A stretch of 31,432 nucleotides of DNA from Prevotellaceae bacterium UBA1746 (GTDB taxonomy: Bacteria; Bacteroidota; Bacteroidia; Bacteroidales; Bacteroidaceae), in assembly GCA_905369775.1 (NCBI GenBank), contig CAJPJR010000022.1, forward strand, positions 1-31,432, written 5' to 3'. Made by a program: the position numbers and the translations under genes. Shown here piece after piece: positions 1-8,610 of the stretch (positions are counted from its first letter, which is position 1; the number at the start of each line of letters is the position of its first letter). The notes under the pieces were generated by a model that saw only the letters and a program-made list of their open reading frames with translations, made no database searches and was not told the origin of the DNA.

Positions 1-98
1 GTAATACTATTCCCGACACAGGCCACTTTGATGGTGCGGCGTGCCGACAGGGGGAGCAGAAAGAAGAGAAGGAGCAACGAAAGAAGTAGGCGTTTCAT
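1..98 (-). CDS. SGNH/GDSL-type hydrolase, N-terminal fragment (cut by window edge)
   Basis: A minus-strand reading frame starts with ATG at 98-96 and runs off the left edge after 32 complete codons. It opens with a classical signal peptide (MKRLLL, a Leu/Phe-rich core, then PLSA) followed at once by IKVACVGNSIT, which is block I of SGNH/GDSL esterases as found in secreted Bacteroides acetylesterases (IKVxCxGNSIT); the Ser of GNS would be the nucleophile. The product is inferred to be a periplasmic or exported carbohydrate or sialate O-acetylesterase, but only the first block is visible, so the substrate cannot be given. It is transcribed divergently from pyrK, and a TATCTTTG box lies upstream at 157-164. 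Confidence 0.72.
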   Translation of the reverse strand, partial: MKRLLLSLLLLFFLLPLSARRTIKVACVGNSI

Positions 99-156
99 GC
101 TGCGCGAACATTAGGGTTAAAGTAGAATCTGCAGGAGAATGGAATCCTCGTGCCGA

Positions 157-189
157 CAAAGATAGCGAAAAGCGAAGAGAGAGGGGCAA
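157..189 (-). promoter_or_regulatory. Putative promoter of the SGNH hydrolase gene
   Basis: On the minus strand TATCTTTG (164-157) matches the Bacteroidetes -7 box TAnnTTTG, with TTG at 189-187 upstream. The spacing of 22 bases is a little longer than the usual 19-21, so this is moderate evidence. The implied leader is about 50 nt. Confidence 0.4.
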
Positions 190-207
190 TGGCTCGGGGC
201 TTTTTCG

Positions 208-215
208 TATTTTTG
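208..215 (+). promoter_or_regulatory. Putative -7 box of the pyrK promoter
   Basis: TATTTTTG matches the Bacteroidetes -7 element TAnnTTTG, 30 bases before the pyrK ATG. No clear TTG/TTTG is seen at the expected -33 position, so the call rests on one half-site. Confidence 0.38.
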
Positions 216-245
216 CAACGTACTCATCATAGACAGTCTCTCATC

Positions 246-1028
246 ATGAAGAAATTTGCCAAAGACCTCCTCGTCGAACGCGCGGAAATGCTCCGTGACG
301 ACTATTTGTTGTTGCACCTCCGCGATCGGGACCACGAAATGCCTCCCATCCTTCCCGGACAATTCGTGCAAGTGGCCGTCGAAGGTTCTCCGACAACGTT
401 CTTGCGCCGTCCCATTTCGATCAACGACGCAGATGTCGCCGACGGAACTTTTGATCTGCTCATCCACTTGGTCGGCGACGGCACACGCGCTTTGGCCCGT
501 TTGCAAGCAGGCGATCAGCTCAATTGCCTCTACCCACTGGGAAACGGTTTTCCCGTCCCACCCATCGAACAGGGCGCACGCCGGGTGCTGCTCGTCGGTG
601 GCGGTGTAGGCACAGCCCCCATGCTCTACTATGGCCGCACCCTCCGCGCAGCGGGGCACACACCCGTGTTTCTCCTCGGTGGAAGATCTGAACGCGACCT
701 TTTGCAACGCGAGCGTTTCTCGGAAATTGGTCAACTCTGCTGCACCACCGAAGATGGCAGCGCCGGCGAACAGGGTTTCGTCACTCAGCACTCGGTGTGG
801 AACGCGCAGCAATTCGACTTGGTGGCCGCCTGCGGACCGGTGCCGATGATGAAAGCGGTCGCCGCACTGTCACGACAAAAGGGGTATGCCTGCCGCGTTT
901 CGCTCGAAAACATGATGGCTTGCGGCATCGGCGCCTGCTTGTGCTGCGTGGAAAAAACCACCAAGGGCAACGTGTGTGTCTGCACGGAGGGACCGGTATT
1001 CGACATCGCCGAACTCACCTGGCAATAA
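246..1028 (+). CDS. pyrK: Dihydroorotate dehydrogenase B, electron transfer subunit PyrK
   Basis: This 260-aa protein carries electrons from the PyrD flavin to NAD+ in class 1B dihydroorotate dehydrogenase, step four of UMP synthesis in the cytoplasm. It has a ferredoxin-reductase-like FAD domain (LRRPISI near residues 57-63), an NAD-binding domain with GGGVGTAPM, and a C-terminal 2Fe-2S site: C226, C231 and C234 in the spacing Cx4Cx2C, with C246 before TEGPVF as the likely fourth ligand. The frame is open upstream to 150, but the ATG at 246 gives the family length and the usual MKKxxKDL start. pyrD follows after 188 bases, as expected for the two-subunit enzyme. Length and cluster motif are complete. 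Confidence 0.95.
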   Translation: MKKFAKDLLVERAEMLRDDYLLLHLRDRDHEMPPILPGQFVQVAVEGSPTTFLRRPISINDADVADGTFDLLIHLVGDGTRALARLQAGDQLNCLYPLGNGFPVPPIEQGARRVLLVGGGVGTAPMLYYGRTLRAAGHTPVFLLGGRSERDLLQRERFSEIGQLCCTTEDGSAGEQGFVTQHSVWNAQQFDLVAACGPVPMMKAVAALSRQKGYACRVSLENMMACGIGACLCCVEKTTKGNVCVCTEGPVFDIAELTWQ

Positions 1029-1216
1029 ACACCACATCGACAACCGTTTCCGCGAGAAGCACCCTCATCCCGTCGCATCGGTACCTCCCTTGCCCTGAGG
1101 TGAGCGCCCCACTCGCACCATGCACGCCGCTTCCCGCGCCCCACCGCGAGCACCGCCCGGAATCACGGCTTACCCCCCGACACTAAGATCACCTCCGACT
1201 CATTTATCTCTTTACG

Positions 1217-2125
1217 ATGGCACAACTCGAAGTACACCTCGGCAATCTCTCTCTGCAAAACCCGGTCATGACCGCCTCCGGCACCTTCGGCTACGGAGTG
1301 GAATTTGCCGATTTCGTCGATCTCGACCGACTCGGCGCCTTCATTGTGAAAGGCACCACCCTACTCCCCCGTGAGGGCAACGACTATCCGCGCATGGCCG
1401 AGACCGCATCGGGCATGCTCAATTGCGTCGGCCTGCAAAACAAAGGAGTCGACTACTTTTCCGAGCACATCTATCCCCGCCTCACCGACATCCACTCGCA
1501 CGCCATCGTGAACGTGAGCGGTTCGTCGCCCGACGACTATGCCGAATGCGCCCGCCGCATCGCAGCGCTCGACCGCATCCCCGCAATCGAGCTCAACATT
1601 TCCTGCCCCAACGTCCACGACGGGGGCATGGCCTTCGGCGTGACGTGTGCGGGTGCCGCCTCCGTTGTGAAAGCCGTGCGCGCCGCCTATCCCAAGACCC
1701 TCATTGTCAAACTTTCGCCCAACGTCACCGACATCGCCGAAATTGCGCGCGCAGTCGAAGCCGAAGGCGCCGATGCCGTTTCGCTCATCAACACCCTGAT
1801 GGGCATGAGCGTCGACATCGAGCGCCGCGTTTCGCGGTTGAGCATCGGCACCGGCGGACTTTCCGGCCCCTGCGTCAAACCCGTCGCCTTGCGCATGGTA
1901 CACCAAGTCTACAAAGCGGTGCAAATACCCGTTGTCGGTTTGGGCGGAATCATGAACGCACGCGACGCCATCGAATTCATGATGTGCGGCGCCACAGCCA
2001 TCCAAATCGGCACCGCCAACTTCATCGATCCGGGCGTCACCATGAAGGTCATCGACGGCATCCACACCTGGTGCGATGAACACGGCGTCAAAGACATTCA
2101 CGAAATCATCGGCGCAATCCGATAA
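1217..2125 (+). CDS. pyrD: Dihydroorotate dehydrogenase B, catalytic subunit PyrD (class 1B)
   Basis: This 302-aa FMN barrel enzyme oxidises dihydroorotate to orotate and passes electrons to PyrK. Family motifs are intact: VMTASGTFGYG near the start, NKGVDYF, VNVSGSS, ELNISCPN with the catalytic base C130 (class 1 numbering matches), KLSPNVTDI, NTLMGMSVD, and the FMN phosphate-binding VGLGGIMNARDA followed by CGATAIQIGTANF. The Cys base, the presence of PyrK next to it and the lack of a membrane anchor separate it from class 2 enzymes. The 188-base gap after pyrK holds no recognisable gene or terminator, so co-transcription is likely. Confidence 0.96.
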   Translation: MAQLEVHLGNLSLQNPVMTASGTFGYGVEFADFVDLDRLGAFIVKGTTLLPREGNDYPRMAETASGMLNCVGLQNKGVDYFSEHIYPRLTDIHSHAIVNVSGSSPDDYAECARRIAALDRIPAIELNISCPNVHDGGMAFGVTCAGAASVVKAVRAAYPKTLIVKLSPNVTDIAEIARAVEAEGADAVSLINTLMGMSVDIERRVSRLSIGTGGLSGPCVKPVALRMVHQVYKAVQIPVVGLGGIMNARDAIEFMMCGATAIQIGTANFIDPGVTMKVIDGIHTWCDEHGVKDIHEIIGAIR

Positions 2126-2139
2126 AACTCCCGTTTCCC

Positions 2140-2170
2140 TTGGTCGTTCGACACATATAAACTAACTTTG
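2140..2170 (+). promoter_or_regulatory. Strong Bacteroidetes-type promoter for thrS
   Basis: TTGG at 2140-2143, then exactly 19 bases, then TAACTTTG at 2163-2170, a full match to the TTG-N19-TAnnTTTG consensus. Transcription should start near 2177, which leaves a leader of about 164 nt before the thrS ATG. Confidence 0.75.
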
Positions 2171-2340
2171 CCGAATCATCATCTTTGGATAACGAACTTA
2201 GTATCTGCAGGAGTGCCCAGGGAATTTGCTCGTCGGAAAGCGTGCTCCCTTGCGAAAAAACGAAACATCGACTCTCGCTCCACTCATGCGGGCACCGAGT
2301 TCCCCTCTCAACCCCCGAAACAACATAACGATCAGTTACG

Positions 2341-4287
<1,947 letters not shown>

Positions 4288-4375
4288 ACGTGACTTGACA
4301 AAACTAACAAGCCCAAGCGTGCGGACTAAAAACGATTGGTCGCGACACGCTTCGGGCCAGAAGATTGGTTATTTG

Positions 4376-4411
4376 AATAGCCGGACACTGCGAAGTGTCC
4401 GGCTATTTTTT
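4376..4411 (+). terminator. Rho-independent terminator after thrS
   Basis: A perfect 14-bp stem, 4376-4389 with 4394-4407, loop GCGA, running into a T6 tract. It ends the thrS transcript, and faces the fba terminator about 300 bases away. Confidence 0.93.
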
Positions 4412-4712
4412 CTCCCCCTCACCGGGCGTATTGAACCGGTCGCACCCGAGGGGAGAGAGATTTTTCCTGCCCTCACTCTTTCAATGCTCACAGCGCTTGG
4501 AAAGCACGAAAGAAGCCCTCTCACGATTTTTCGAAGCCGCTCCCACGATTGCGACGTGCATGCGTCGTCTCACGCATCTCCACCGCTGCAATTCGTGCCT
4601 CTGCTGCGCGGCCTTCCTTCCGCAGCTTCGACACCGCACTTCCCTCTGCACTGTGCCCCTGCTCCCATCGGCGCACCCAAGTGTGCTTCAACTGTCCTTG
4701 CCGACGGCACAC
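4412..4712. other. Spacer between two convergent terminators, no gene seen
   Basis: About 300 bases lie between the thrS terminator and the fba terminator. Open frames exist on both strands, but they start at arbitrary points, are rich in Arg/Ser/Cys/His as expected of non-coding GC-rich DNA, and resemble no family I know. No promoter, tRNA or repeat is visible. Confidence 0.6.
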
Positions 4713-4750
4713 GAAAAAACGCGACACTCACCACGGGGGAGAGTGTCGCG
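4713..4750 (-). terminator. Rho-independent terminator after fba
   Basis: Read on the minus strand, a 10-bp stem (4750-4741 with 4729-4720) with an 11-base loop is followed by T6 (complement of 4719-4714). It lies 54 bases past the fba stop codon. Confidence 0.9.
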
Positions 4751-4803
4751 TAGAGGCGGGGTGGAATGCTGTCGGCACGCGACAGCCTCACCACATCGTC
4801 AGT

Positions 4804-5811
4804 TTAGCACTGAGCGAGCTTGTTGTTCGAACCGAGTACGTTCACGATCTTGTGCTCATAGAGCTTCTGCATGTTGTCGCGAGCGGGTCCGAGGTACTTG
4901 CGGGGGTCGAACTCACCGGGCTTCTCAACGAAGACCTTGCGGATAGCAGCCGTCATGGCCAGACGAGAGTCGGAGTCGATGTTGATCTTGCAAACGGCCG
5001 ATGCGGCAGCCTTGCGGAGCTGATCTTCGGGGATACCCACTGCATCGGGGAGCTTACCGCCGTACTTGTTGATGGTGTCCACTTCTTCCTGGGGCACCGA
5101 CGAAGAACCGTGGAGCACGATGGGGAATCCGGGGAGCTTCTTTTCGATAGCGGCGAGCACGTCGAATGCGAGGGGGGGAGGAACGAGACGACCGGTCTTC
5201 GGGTCACGGGTGCACTGTTCGGGCTTGAACTTGTAAGCACCGTGGCTCGTACCAACGGAGATAGCGAGCGAGTCGCAACCCGTGCGTTCTACGAATTCGA
5301 TCACCTCTTCGGGCTTCGTGTAGTGGCTCTCTTCGTGAGCAACTTCATCTTCCACACCGGCGAGTACACCGAGTTCAGCCTCAACCGTCACATCGTGAGC
5401 GTGAGCGTATTCAACGACCTTCTTGGTGAGGGCGATGTTTTCTTCGAAGGGAAGTGCAGAAGCGTCGATCATCACCGAGCTGAAGCCCGAGTCAACGCAG
5501 CTCTTGCAGGTTTCGAAGCTGTCACCGTGGTCGAGGTGGAGGCAGATTTCGGGATGCTCGCAACCGAGTTCCTTAGCGTAAGCCACAGCACCCTGTGCCA
5601 TGTAACGAAGCAGCGTGGGGTTGGCATATTCGCGGGCGCCCTTCGATACCTGAAGGATCACCGGGCTCTTTTCAGCAACAGCAGCCTTGATGATGGCCTG
5701 GAGTTGCTCCATATTGTTGAAGTTGAAAGCGGGAATTGCATAACCGCCTTTTACGGCACGGGCGAACATTTCGCGAGTGTTCACCAGACCGAGATCTTTG
5801 TAATTTACCAT
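4804..5811 (-). CDS. fba: Fructose-bisphosphate aldolase, class II
   Basis: Zinc-dependent aldolase that interconverts fructose 1,6-bisphosphate with glyceraldehyde 3-phosphate and dihydroxyacetone phosphate. At 335 aa it fits the class II family. HLDHGDSFE at 92-100 supplies the catalytic Asp (D94) and a zinc His (H95); VEAELGVLAG is the middle signature, and HGSSSVPQEEVD carries a further zinc His and the phosphate site. The frame is open 17 codons upstream, but ATG at 5811 gives the conserved start MVNYKDLGLVNTREMF, and the promoter fits this start. It stands alone with its own promoter and terminator. Its partner enzyme in glycolysis, tpiA, lies at 12091. Confidence 0.97.
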   Translation of the reverse strand: MVNYKDLGLVNTREMFARAVKGGYAIPAFNFNNMEQLQAIIKAAVAEKSPVILQVSKGAREYANPTLLRYMAQGAVAYAKELGCEHPEICLHLDHGDSFETCKSCVDSGFSSVMIDASALPFEENIALTKKVVEYAHAHDVTVEAELGVLAGVEDEVAHEESHYTKPEEVIEFVERTGCDSLAISVGTSHGAYKFKPEQCTRDPKTGRLVPPPLAFDVLAAIEKKLPGFPIVLHGSSSVPQEEVDTINKYGGKLPDAVGIPEDQLRKAAASAVCKINIDSDSRLAMTAAIRKVFVEKPGEFDPRKYLGPARDNMQKLYEHKIVNVLGSNNKLAQC

Positions 5812-5892
5812 AACTATATGAGTTAGAATATTGAATCGCTTGTTGTAGGCGCCGCTACTCAACCACTGCGAGTCAACTGCGCTACTGCACTA

Positions 5893-5923
5893 CAAAAGTA
5901 CAATTATCCGTTCGATACGCAAA
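5893..5923 (-). promoter_or_regulatory. Strong Bacteroidetes-type promoter for fba
   Basis: On the minus strand TTTG (5923-5920), exactly 19 bases, then TACTTTTG (5900-5893): a perfect TTTG-N19-TAnnTTTG. The start would fall near 5886, giving a leader of about 75 nt. Confidence 0.8.
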
Positions 5924-6054
5924 GCTTTGCCCCACTTTTTTCGCGCATAAATTGTCGCCTTGTGCTCTCCGCTGCGATTGAAGCGGGAAAAGCCGCCCGG
6001 ACGCGCAGTCGAAACCGCTGCAGCCGGGGGCGCAGCGGAGGCAGCGGGATCATC

Positions 6055-6127
6055 GGGGTGAAGGTTTTTGCTCTCGCGCGTACGCATTACGCGCGCGTCA
6101 GGCACTTTTCGTTTTTTGCCTTCACCG
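6055..6127 (+). repeat. Left copy of a facing inverted repeat (hairpin unit)
   Basis: A 73-bp unit that begins GGGGTGAAGG and ends CCTTCACCG, so its own ends pair. It holds a CGCGCGT...ACGCGCG inner hairpin and a T-rich arm. Its last 22 bases (6106-6127) are the exact reverse complement of 6391-6412, and the block 6073-6085 matches the complement of the right copy without mismatch. The inner hairpin followed by TTTTCGTTTTTTG looks like a plus-strand terminator, but no plus-strand gene feeds it. Confidence 0.8.
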
Positions 6128-6171
6128 CTTCACCCACCCGGTCTAATTGCGATGAGCATCAACCGATTAGG

Positions 6172-6194
6172 GGTGAAGGCTCTGTTCCTTCACC
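6172..6194. repeat. Small palindrome built from the same 8-mer
   Basis: GGTGAAGG, seven bases, CCTTCACC: a perfect 8-bp stem made of the same octamer that bounds the larger repeats. Another lone CCTTCACC lies at 6281-6288, so six exact copies of the octamer (both orientations) sit within 345 bases. Confidence 0.7.
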
Positions 6195-6390
6195 TTCACA
6201 CTCGACGCCCCCCCGCCGCATCGTGCGGAAAACACGTTGCGACGGGAAGTAGTGAACTGAAATTTCCGACGGAGATCGAACCTTCACCCTCAACATACTA
6301 GCAATCAACACATTGCAAACATTAAAGGAAATGAAGAATTCCCCTTATCTTCACCCCTACCCAACTGTCAATCATTAAGTTGCAACACAT

Positions 6391-6466
6391 CGGTGAAGGC
6401 AAAAAACGAAAAACAGCGGATGCGCGCGCGAAACGCGTACGCGCGAGGCGGCTTCTGCTTCACCCC
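6391..6466 (-). repeat. Right copy of the facing inverted repeat (hairpin unit)
   Basis: A 76-bp unit, the reverse-complement partner of 6055-6127: first 22 bases identical to the complement of the left copy, a 13-base identical block in the middle, and divergence by a few substitutions and small indels elsewhere. Read on the minus strand the inner CGCGCG hairpin precedes TTTTTCGTTTTTTG, so it could end the holB-cvpA transcript. Confidence 0.8.
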
Positions 6467-6578
6467 TTTCGTGGGTGTGGCGTCGCCTAACGGCGAAAGC
6501 GAAAAAACTGGGGAGAAAAGACGGAAAAGCCTCCGTCGGTTTGTCAGCGATTCCCTACTTTTTCGTCCTGTCTTGCGC

Positions 6579-7103
6579 TTACACTTCGATCCACGTGGTG
6601 TCGGTGCCCGTGGTGTCGGCAGGAGCGGCGGTGTGGGTAGCGTGGGGAATCACTTGGTCGACGGCGGCAGAGAACACCGATCTGAACGGCGCATAGAGTC
6701 GCGACGAGGCCGTGCGCTCTTCGTTGAGAATGCCGAGGGCACTCATGGCCGAGAGCAAGCAACCGAGCAGGATCGAAAACTTCACCAGCGAAACGGCAGC
6801 GCCGAGTGTGCTGTTGAGCCAACCGAGATGCAAACCGCGCAACGTGCGAGTGAGCAGATTGGCCACGAAACCCAACACAACGGGGACGAGGATCCACAAC
6901 AGCGCGAAGGCAATGAGCGAGGTGAACATCTCAGAACGGCTGCCCGAGACGCTCAGGTAACTGCCGAACGAGGCATAGCAGGTGGCGGCGATGAACAAGC
7001 CCACGAGGTAACCCACCGTCGAGCTGATTTCGCGCACCAAACCGGCGCGCCAACCGGAGAACAAACTCCAGGCGATGACGAGAAGAATAAAGAGATCGAG
7101 CAT
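6579..7103 (-). CDS. CvpA family membrane protein
   Basis: A 174-aa inner-membrane protein of the CvpA (colicin V production) family, known in other bacteria to affect envelope stress resistance; its biochemical role is not established. Four hydrophobic segments are visible at about 2-18, 28-46, 60-84 and 102-124. The family pattern of a short helix, then GxxxGLVREIS near 17-28, and LHLGWLNSTLGA at 91-102 before the last helix is present. Start at 7103 (MLDLFILLVIAW) puts the first helix at the N-terminus, as in relatives; the frame is open further upstream. It lies 99 bases after holB on the same strand and is probably co-transcribed. Confidence 0.85.
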   Translation of the reverse strand: MLDLFILLVIAWSLFSGWRAGLVREISSTVGYLVGLFIAATCYASFGSYLSVSGSRSEMFTSLIAFALLWILVPVVLGFVANLLTRTLRGLHLGWLNSTLGAAVSLVKFSILLGCLLSAMSALGILNEERTASSRLYAPFRSVFSAAVDQVIPHATHTAAPADTTGTDTTWIEV

Positions 7104-7202
7104 AGGATGAAAGGAATAGAAAAATTGATCACTGAAAAAACGGGCCGTGCTGTGCGCTGATCGCTTCCGCCGCGAAGACGGCATTGGCTCGTGCGCAGGG
7201 TG

Positions 7203-8348
7203 CTACGCCTTGGGCGGGATGAGCAAGACGATCATTTTGAGCGCAAAGTCGAAAAACACCATGCGCGCATTGACGTTTTGCGCAATGTCTCGCCGGGCAG
7301 AAGTCAATTCGGCCGCAATGCCCATCACATTGGCTTCGTTGACGAAACGGGCGAAATTGCGCGAGAACTCCTCTTCGCTCTGCGAGAGGTAATTGAGTTG
7401 GGGCAGACGAAAATTGTAGACGAAATTCTCGCGAATGAGCCGCAGGGCGTAGTCGAGGAAGGCCTTTTGGCGCTCGCGCCCCCAGGTGGCCATGCGCTCG
7501 GCCCAGGCATACATTTCCTTGATGTCGCGCAAATAGCATTTGCGCATGAGCAGCACGAACATGTCGAGAAACTCCTGTTCGTCGTGTCCCACGGTGAGCT
7601 GTTTCAGGGCTTGCGTGTAGCTCCCGGCCGCGCGAGGGGCCGTGCGGCCGGCATCTTCTGCCGAGAGGCCGCGGTCGCGCATCAAGGCCTCGGCAATCTC
7701 GGATTCGGTGAGCGGTTTGAACGCCACCCGTTGCGTGCGCGAGATGATGGTGGCCAAGAGCTGCTCGGGGTGGTCGGAACAGAGCAGGAAGAGCGTCTGG
7801 CGCGGGGGTTCTTCCAAAAGTTTGAGCATCTTGTTGGCACAGGTCACATTCATCAACTCCGGCAACCACATGACCACGACTTTGTAGCCCCCACGCGCCG
7901 AAACGATGCTGACTTTCCGCAGCAGTTCGTCGCTCTCGTCGGCGTAGATGCAAGGCTGCTGCTTCTCGATGCCCATGCGCTTGCCCCACTCTTCCAGGTC
8001 GAAATAGTCTCCGTCGGTGAGCATTGCGCGCCACTCGGTGATCCACAAATCGCTCACCACCCGCAAAGTGCTCGAGGCATTTTTGGGGCGAATCACGGGA
8101 AAGGAAAAGTGCAAATCGGGGTGGGCATAGCGTGCCACCATGCGGCACGAGGCGCAGGTGCCACAAGCGTGCGCCTCCTCGCCGGTGCCGACCGGTTGTT
8201 CGCAAAGGAGCAGCCGGGCGAAATCGAGCGCAACCGCCATTTGTCCCGCTCCCGACGGACCGGCAAGCAGCAGGGCGTGCGGCAAGTGGTGGTGGCTCCA
8301 CATGTGGCGGAGTCGGCGAACAACGGCGGTTTGAGCAATGACTGACAT
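7203..8348 (-). CDS. holB: DNA polymerase III subunit delta' (clamp-loader ATPase fold)
   Basis: A 381-aa protein, a stator-like subunit of the clamp loader that places the sliding clamp on DNA. The start at 8348 (MSVIAQTAVVRRL) matches relatives; the frame is open to 8486. The P-loop position reads GPSGAGQMA (30-38): the Walker A lysine is replaced by Q36 (codon 8243-8241), and the Walker B acid pair is also degenerate (MWLPELMN). The zinc module is intact (LLC, then CGTCASC), and the arginine-finger region reads ISRTQRV. Loss of the P-loop lysine is known in delta' of E. coli, so the subunit probably binds or hydrolyses no ATP. It may be an operon with cvpA. Confidence 0.88.
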   Translation of the reverse strand: MSVIAQTAVVRRLRHMWSHHHLPHALLLAGPSGAGQMAVALDFARLLLCEQPVGTGEEAHACGTCASCRMVARYAHPDLHFSFPVIRPKNASSTLRVVSDLWITEWRAMLTDGDYFDLEEWGKRMGIEKQQPCIYADESDELLRKVSIVSARGGYKVVVMWLPELMNVTCANKMLKLLEEPPRQTLFLLCSDHPEQLLATIISRTQRVAFKPLTESEIAEALMRDRGLSAEDAGRTAPRAAGSYTQALKQLTVGHDEQEFLDMFVLLMRKCYLRDIKEMYAWAERMATWGRERQKAFLDYALRLIRENFVYNFRLPQLNYLSQSEEEFSRNFARFVNEANVMGIAAELTSARRDIAQNVNARMVFFDFALKMIVLLIPPKA

Positions 8349-8383
8349 GGTTGGAATGAGATAGGACTGGGAAACAATGCCTG

Positions 8384-8391
8384 CAAAAGTA
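8384..8391 (-). promoter_or_regulatory. Putative -7 box of the holB promoter
   Basis: TACTTTTG on the minus strand matches TAnnTTTG, 36 bases before the holB ATG. There is no TTG at the right distance upstream, so support is partial. Confidence 0.42.
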
Positions 8392-8518
8392 GTGTATTTT
8401 TTTGAGATGTGGGGTGGCAAAGCCCACGGCGTCGGCGTTCGACGGCAAAAGCGGCGCAGGAAAGCGCTCCGCACGACGATTTTCACACGATAAAACGGTG
8501 CAATCCATCAGGTTTTTG

Positions 8519-8526
8519 TATTTTTG
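8519..8526 (+). promoter_or_regulatory. Putative -7 box of the proS promoter
   Basis: TATTTTTG matches TAnnTTTG about 85 bases before proS. The -33 region is not consensus. It would drive proS and probably the genes that follow. Confidence 0.42.
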
Positions 8527-8610
8527 CCGAGGAAAGTAGCCCGCTGCATCGTGCCCACACGCACGGCGCGGCGTCTACGCATGATTTTCTGAACACACAT
8601 ACCATCGATA

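Larger units (their letters stand above)
5930..6578. other. Non-coding stretch between fba and cvpA, occupied by repeats
   Basis: About 650 bases with no convincing gene. The only structure is the facing repeat pair and the octamer cluster described separately. No transposase fragment and no clear target-site duplication is visible at the outer edges of the pair. Frames that cross the stretch are opened by low stop-codon density and match nothing I recognise. Confidence 0.6.

Noticed and set aside
4395..4946. Plus-strand frame from the thrS terminator into fba
   Set aside because: It begins inside a terminator stem, overlaps fba antisense and its terminator, and has a Cys/Arg/Ser-rich random composition.
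6055..6466. CRISPR array
   Set aside because: The repeats face each other, differ in length and spacing, are only two full copies, and there are no cas genes.
6393..7160. Plus-strand frame of 255 codons across the right repeat and cvpA
   Set aside because: It is antisense to cvpA, whose membrane helices and family motifs are clear, and it begins inside the repeat.
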